14,894 nt of DNA from Bacteroidales bacterium (GTDB taxonomy: Bacteria > Bacteroidota > Bacteroidia > Bacteroidales > VadinHA17): the NCBI GenBank assembly GCA_003501665.1, contig DNOQ01000398.1, positions 1 through 14,894 of the forward strand. Reading direction: 5' to 3'. Position numbers and translations under genes: made by a program. The notes beneath the pieces were generated by a model that had not been told where the DNA came from, made no database searches, and saw only the letters and a program-made list of their open reading frames with translations. Of the stretch, positions 14,013 to 14,894 are shown one piece after another; position 1 is the first letter of the stretch, and every line of letters begins with the position of its first letter.

Positions 14013-14540
14013 ATGAATGATAAATTACATATATCCAGGCTATTTGCTCTGTCGTCGGATAACAGAAAATATAGTTTTTCCGTACCCCTGAAAAATAAGA
14101 TCCGTATTGGCAAGCGGGATTATACCGTTCAGCTTAAGTCTGATGATAAATACGGTACTTATATATTATGGAAGAACCGCCGGTATCCTCTCGAGGTTGT
14201 CAGATCGCGTCAGAATAAATATGAAATTTTGTTTAATGATATCAGCTACATTTTTACCGTAGAAACTCCATTCTCGCTTCAGAGGATGAAGGTGATAAAT
14301 ACCAGGAAAGGAAAGCCCGGACTGGCATCGGTTAAAGCACCGATGCCCGGCAAGCTTCTTGATGTTCTTGTCAGGGAAGGAGCACCCATCCTTCGCGGGG
14401 AACCACTCGTAATACTTGAAGCAATGAAAATGCAGAATGAGATTCAGTCTCCTGTAAACGGTACGATCCTGAAAATTCATGCACGTCCCAACACCAATGT
14501 TATGAAGGATGATGTTCTGGTGGAAATAAAGGCTGATTAG
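14013..14540 (+). CDS. Biotin carboxyl carrier protein of acyl-CoA carboxylase
   Basis: A 175-residue protein with a C-terminal biotinyl domain (about 106-175). It contains KAPMPGKLLDVLV and the attachment motif E136-A-M-K139-M, K139 being the biotinylated lysine, followed by QNEIQSPVNG. The N-terminal 100 residues are basic and beta-rich with no recognised domain; they may bind the carboxylase or carboxyltransferase, as in carriers split from PCC-type alpha subunits. It carries carboxybiotin between the biotin carboxylase at 12490 and the carboxyltransferase at 10829. The gap to the previous gene is 17 bases, consistent with one transcript. Unlike many carriers of decarboxylase complexes it has no long Ala/Pro linker. 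It ends directly at a tandem repeat (14544). Confidence 0.92.
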   Translation: MNDKLHISRLFALSSDNRKYSFSVPLKNKIRIGKRDYTVQLKSDDKYGTYILWKNRRYPLEVVRSRQNKYEILFNDISYIFTVETPFSLQRMKVINTRKGKPGLASVKAPMPGKLLDVLVREGAPILRGEPLVILEAMKMQNEIQSPVNGTILKIHARPNTNVMKDDVLVEIKAD

Positions 14541-14543
14541 CGC

Positions 14544-14571
14544 AGAGCACAGAGCACAGAGCACAGAGCCC
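14544..14571 (+). repeat. Heptamer tandem repeat, AGAGCAC x3 plus one variant
   Basis: Three perfect AGAGCAC units (14544-14564) and a fourth AGAGCCC (14565-14571) begin three bases after the carrier-protein stop codon. The fourth unit runs into the GAGCCCTGCT word shared with 6707-6716. Confidence 0.8.
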
Positions 14572-14577
14572 TGCTTT

Positions 14578-14611
14578 GCCAGCCGAAGCTCTGGCGAAGG
14601 CTGGAGCCCTG
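14578..14611. other. Inverted repeat between convergent genes
   Basis: CCAGCC (14579-14584) pairs with GGCTGG (14599-14604), and GCCAG (14578-14582) can alternatively pair with CTGGC (14591-14595). A second GAGCCCTG (14604-14611) follows, repeating 14566-14573. It lies between the carrier gene and the dipeptidase gene. There is no U-tract, so it is a structured spacer or weak terminator at most. Confidence 0.4.
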
Positions 14612-14613
14612 AG

Positions 14614-14894
14614 CTATTTAGCCGGAACCTCTTCCAGCGTTTTACACAGGTAATCGTAAAATTTCTTAACCGAAGGTATATTAACCTTTTCGTCAGGGGA
14701 ATGCGGGTATTTAATTGTCGGACCAAAGGAAATCATATCCAGGTCAGGATATGTTCCTCCGATGATGGCACATTCAAGTCCTGCATGAATAGCCTTAATT
14801 TCCGGACTTTTACCGAACATATCCTTATAAATTTTACTCATAACACCCAGTATTGGAGAATTCATGTTCGGTTTCCAGCCGGGATATCCTCCCG
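14614..14894 (-). CDS. pepD: C-terminal part of aminoacyl-histidine dipeptidase / cytosol non-specific dipeptidase (partial)
   Basis: About 92 C-terminal codons of a minus-strand gene that runs off the right edge; the internal Met at 14865 is not the start because the frame stays open to the edge with GGYPGWKPN. The motifs YPGW, HAGLECA, a DMISFGP block and HSPDEKVNIPSV match the C-terminal end of PepD (family M20C), whose HSPDE histidine is a metal ligand. The enzyme hydrolyses dipeptides, including carnosine-type substrates, in the cytosol. It converges on the carboxylase operon across a 73-base repeat-rich gap and has no evident functional link to it. Confidence 0.85.
   Translation of the reverse strand, partial: GGYPGWKPNMNSPILGVMSKIYKDMFGKSPEIKAIHAGLECAIIGGTYPDLDMISFGPTIKYPHSPDEKVNIPSVKKFYDYLCKTLEEVPAK

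Noticed and set aside
10829..14540. Carboxylase genes considered as a Na+-pumping decarboxylase (oxaloacetate or methylmalonyl-CoA)
   Set aside because: A complete ATP-grasp biotin carboxylase is present, and no membrane beta or gamma subunit is in the window; ATP-driven carboxylation fits better.
14166..14726. A 186-codon open frame on the minus strand opposite the carrier-protein gene
   Set aside because: It overlaps the clearly real biotin carrier gene and the repeat-rich gap, and its translation shows no domain, only low-complexity Cys/Leu-rich sequence; it is a shadow frame.

Overview
The window looks like chromosomal DNA from a member of the Bacteroidota, probably close to Bacteroidales or Marinilabiliales; I cannot place it more finely. 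Three things point there. Two intergenic regions carry promoters of the phylum's own type (TTTG, 19 bases, TAnnTTTG). Most start codons have A/T-rich leaders rather than a clear Shine-Dalgarno sequence. The gene content also fits: a FucP/GluP-type sugar permease joined to a NahK-like kinase, and a glycosyltransferase of a type I associate with Bacteroidota. No rRNA, tRNA, CRISPR array, transposase or phage gene was seen.

Layout. (1) 67-4222, plus strand: a tight four-gene run with gaps of 18, 11 and 29 bases. It encodes an M20 metallo-deacylase/peptidase, an SDR-type epimerase/dehydratase-like protein lacking the usual catalytic lysine, a DapA-family class I aldolase, and a two-domain GNAT acetyltransferase. 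I do not recognise the pathway, and this is the best candidate here for something undescribed. (2) 4291-7935: two closely similar 406-residue MFS transporters, both on the minus strand, with a plus-strand glycosyltransferase between them. (3) 8120-10556, plus strand: a sugar:H+ symporter overlapping a sugar-kinase-like phosphotransferase by 11 bases, behind a clear promoter. This reads as an uptake-and-phosphorylation unit. (4) 10829-14540, plus strand: carboxyltransferase, biotin carboxylase and biotin carrier protein, together a complete biotin-dependent acyl-CoA (probably propionyl-CoA) carboxylase. It lies behind a second clear promoter and a leader with nested dyads. (5) 14614 to the right edge, minus strand: the C-terminal end of a PepD-type dipeptidase.

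A second layer is the intergenic DNA. Several gene junctions carry short-unit, roughly seven-base repeats of different sequence: AAACATG-like at 1167-1208, GGTGAGT at 10578-10619, GGCGCAG-like at 12395-12422, TGAAA-rich at 12470-12497, and AGAGCAC at 14544-14571. Related words (GGCTCAGAGCGC, GAGCCCTG) recur at the 3' ends of genes, and in two cases repeat sequence supplies the last codons and stop codon of a gene. No gene-free stretch exceeds 300 bases; the longest is 10557-10828 (272 bases).
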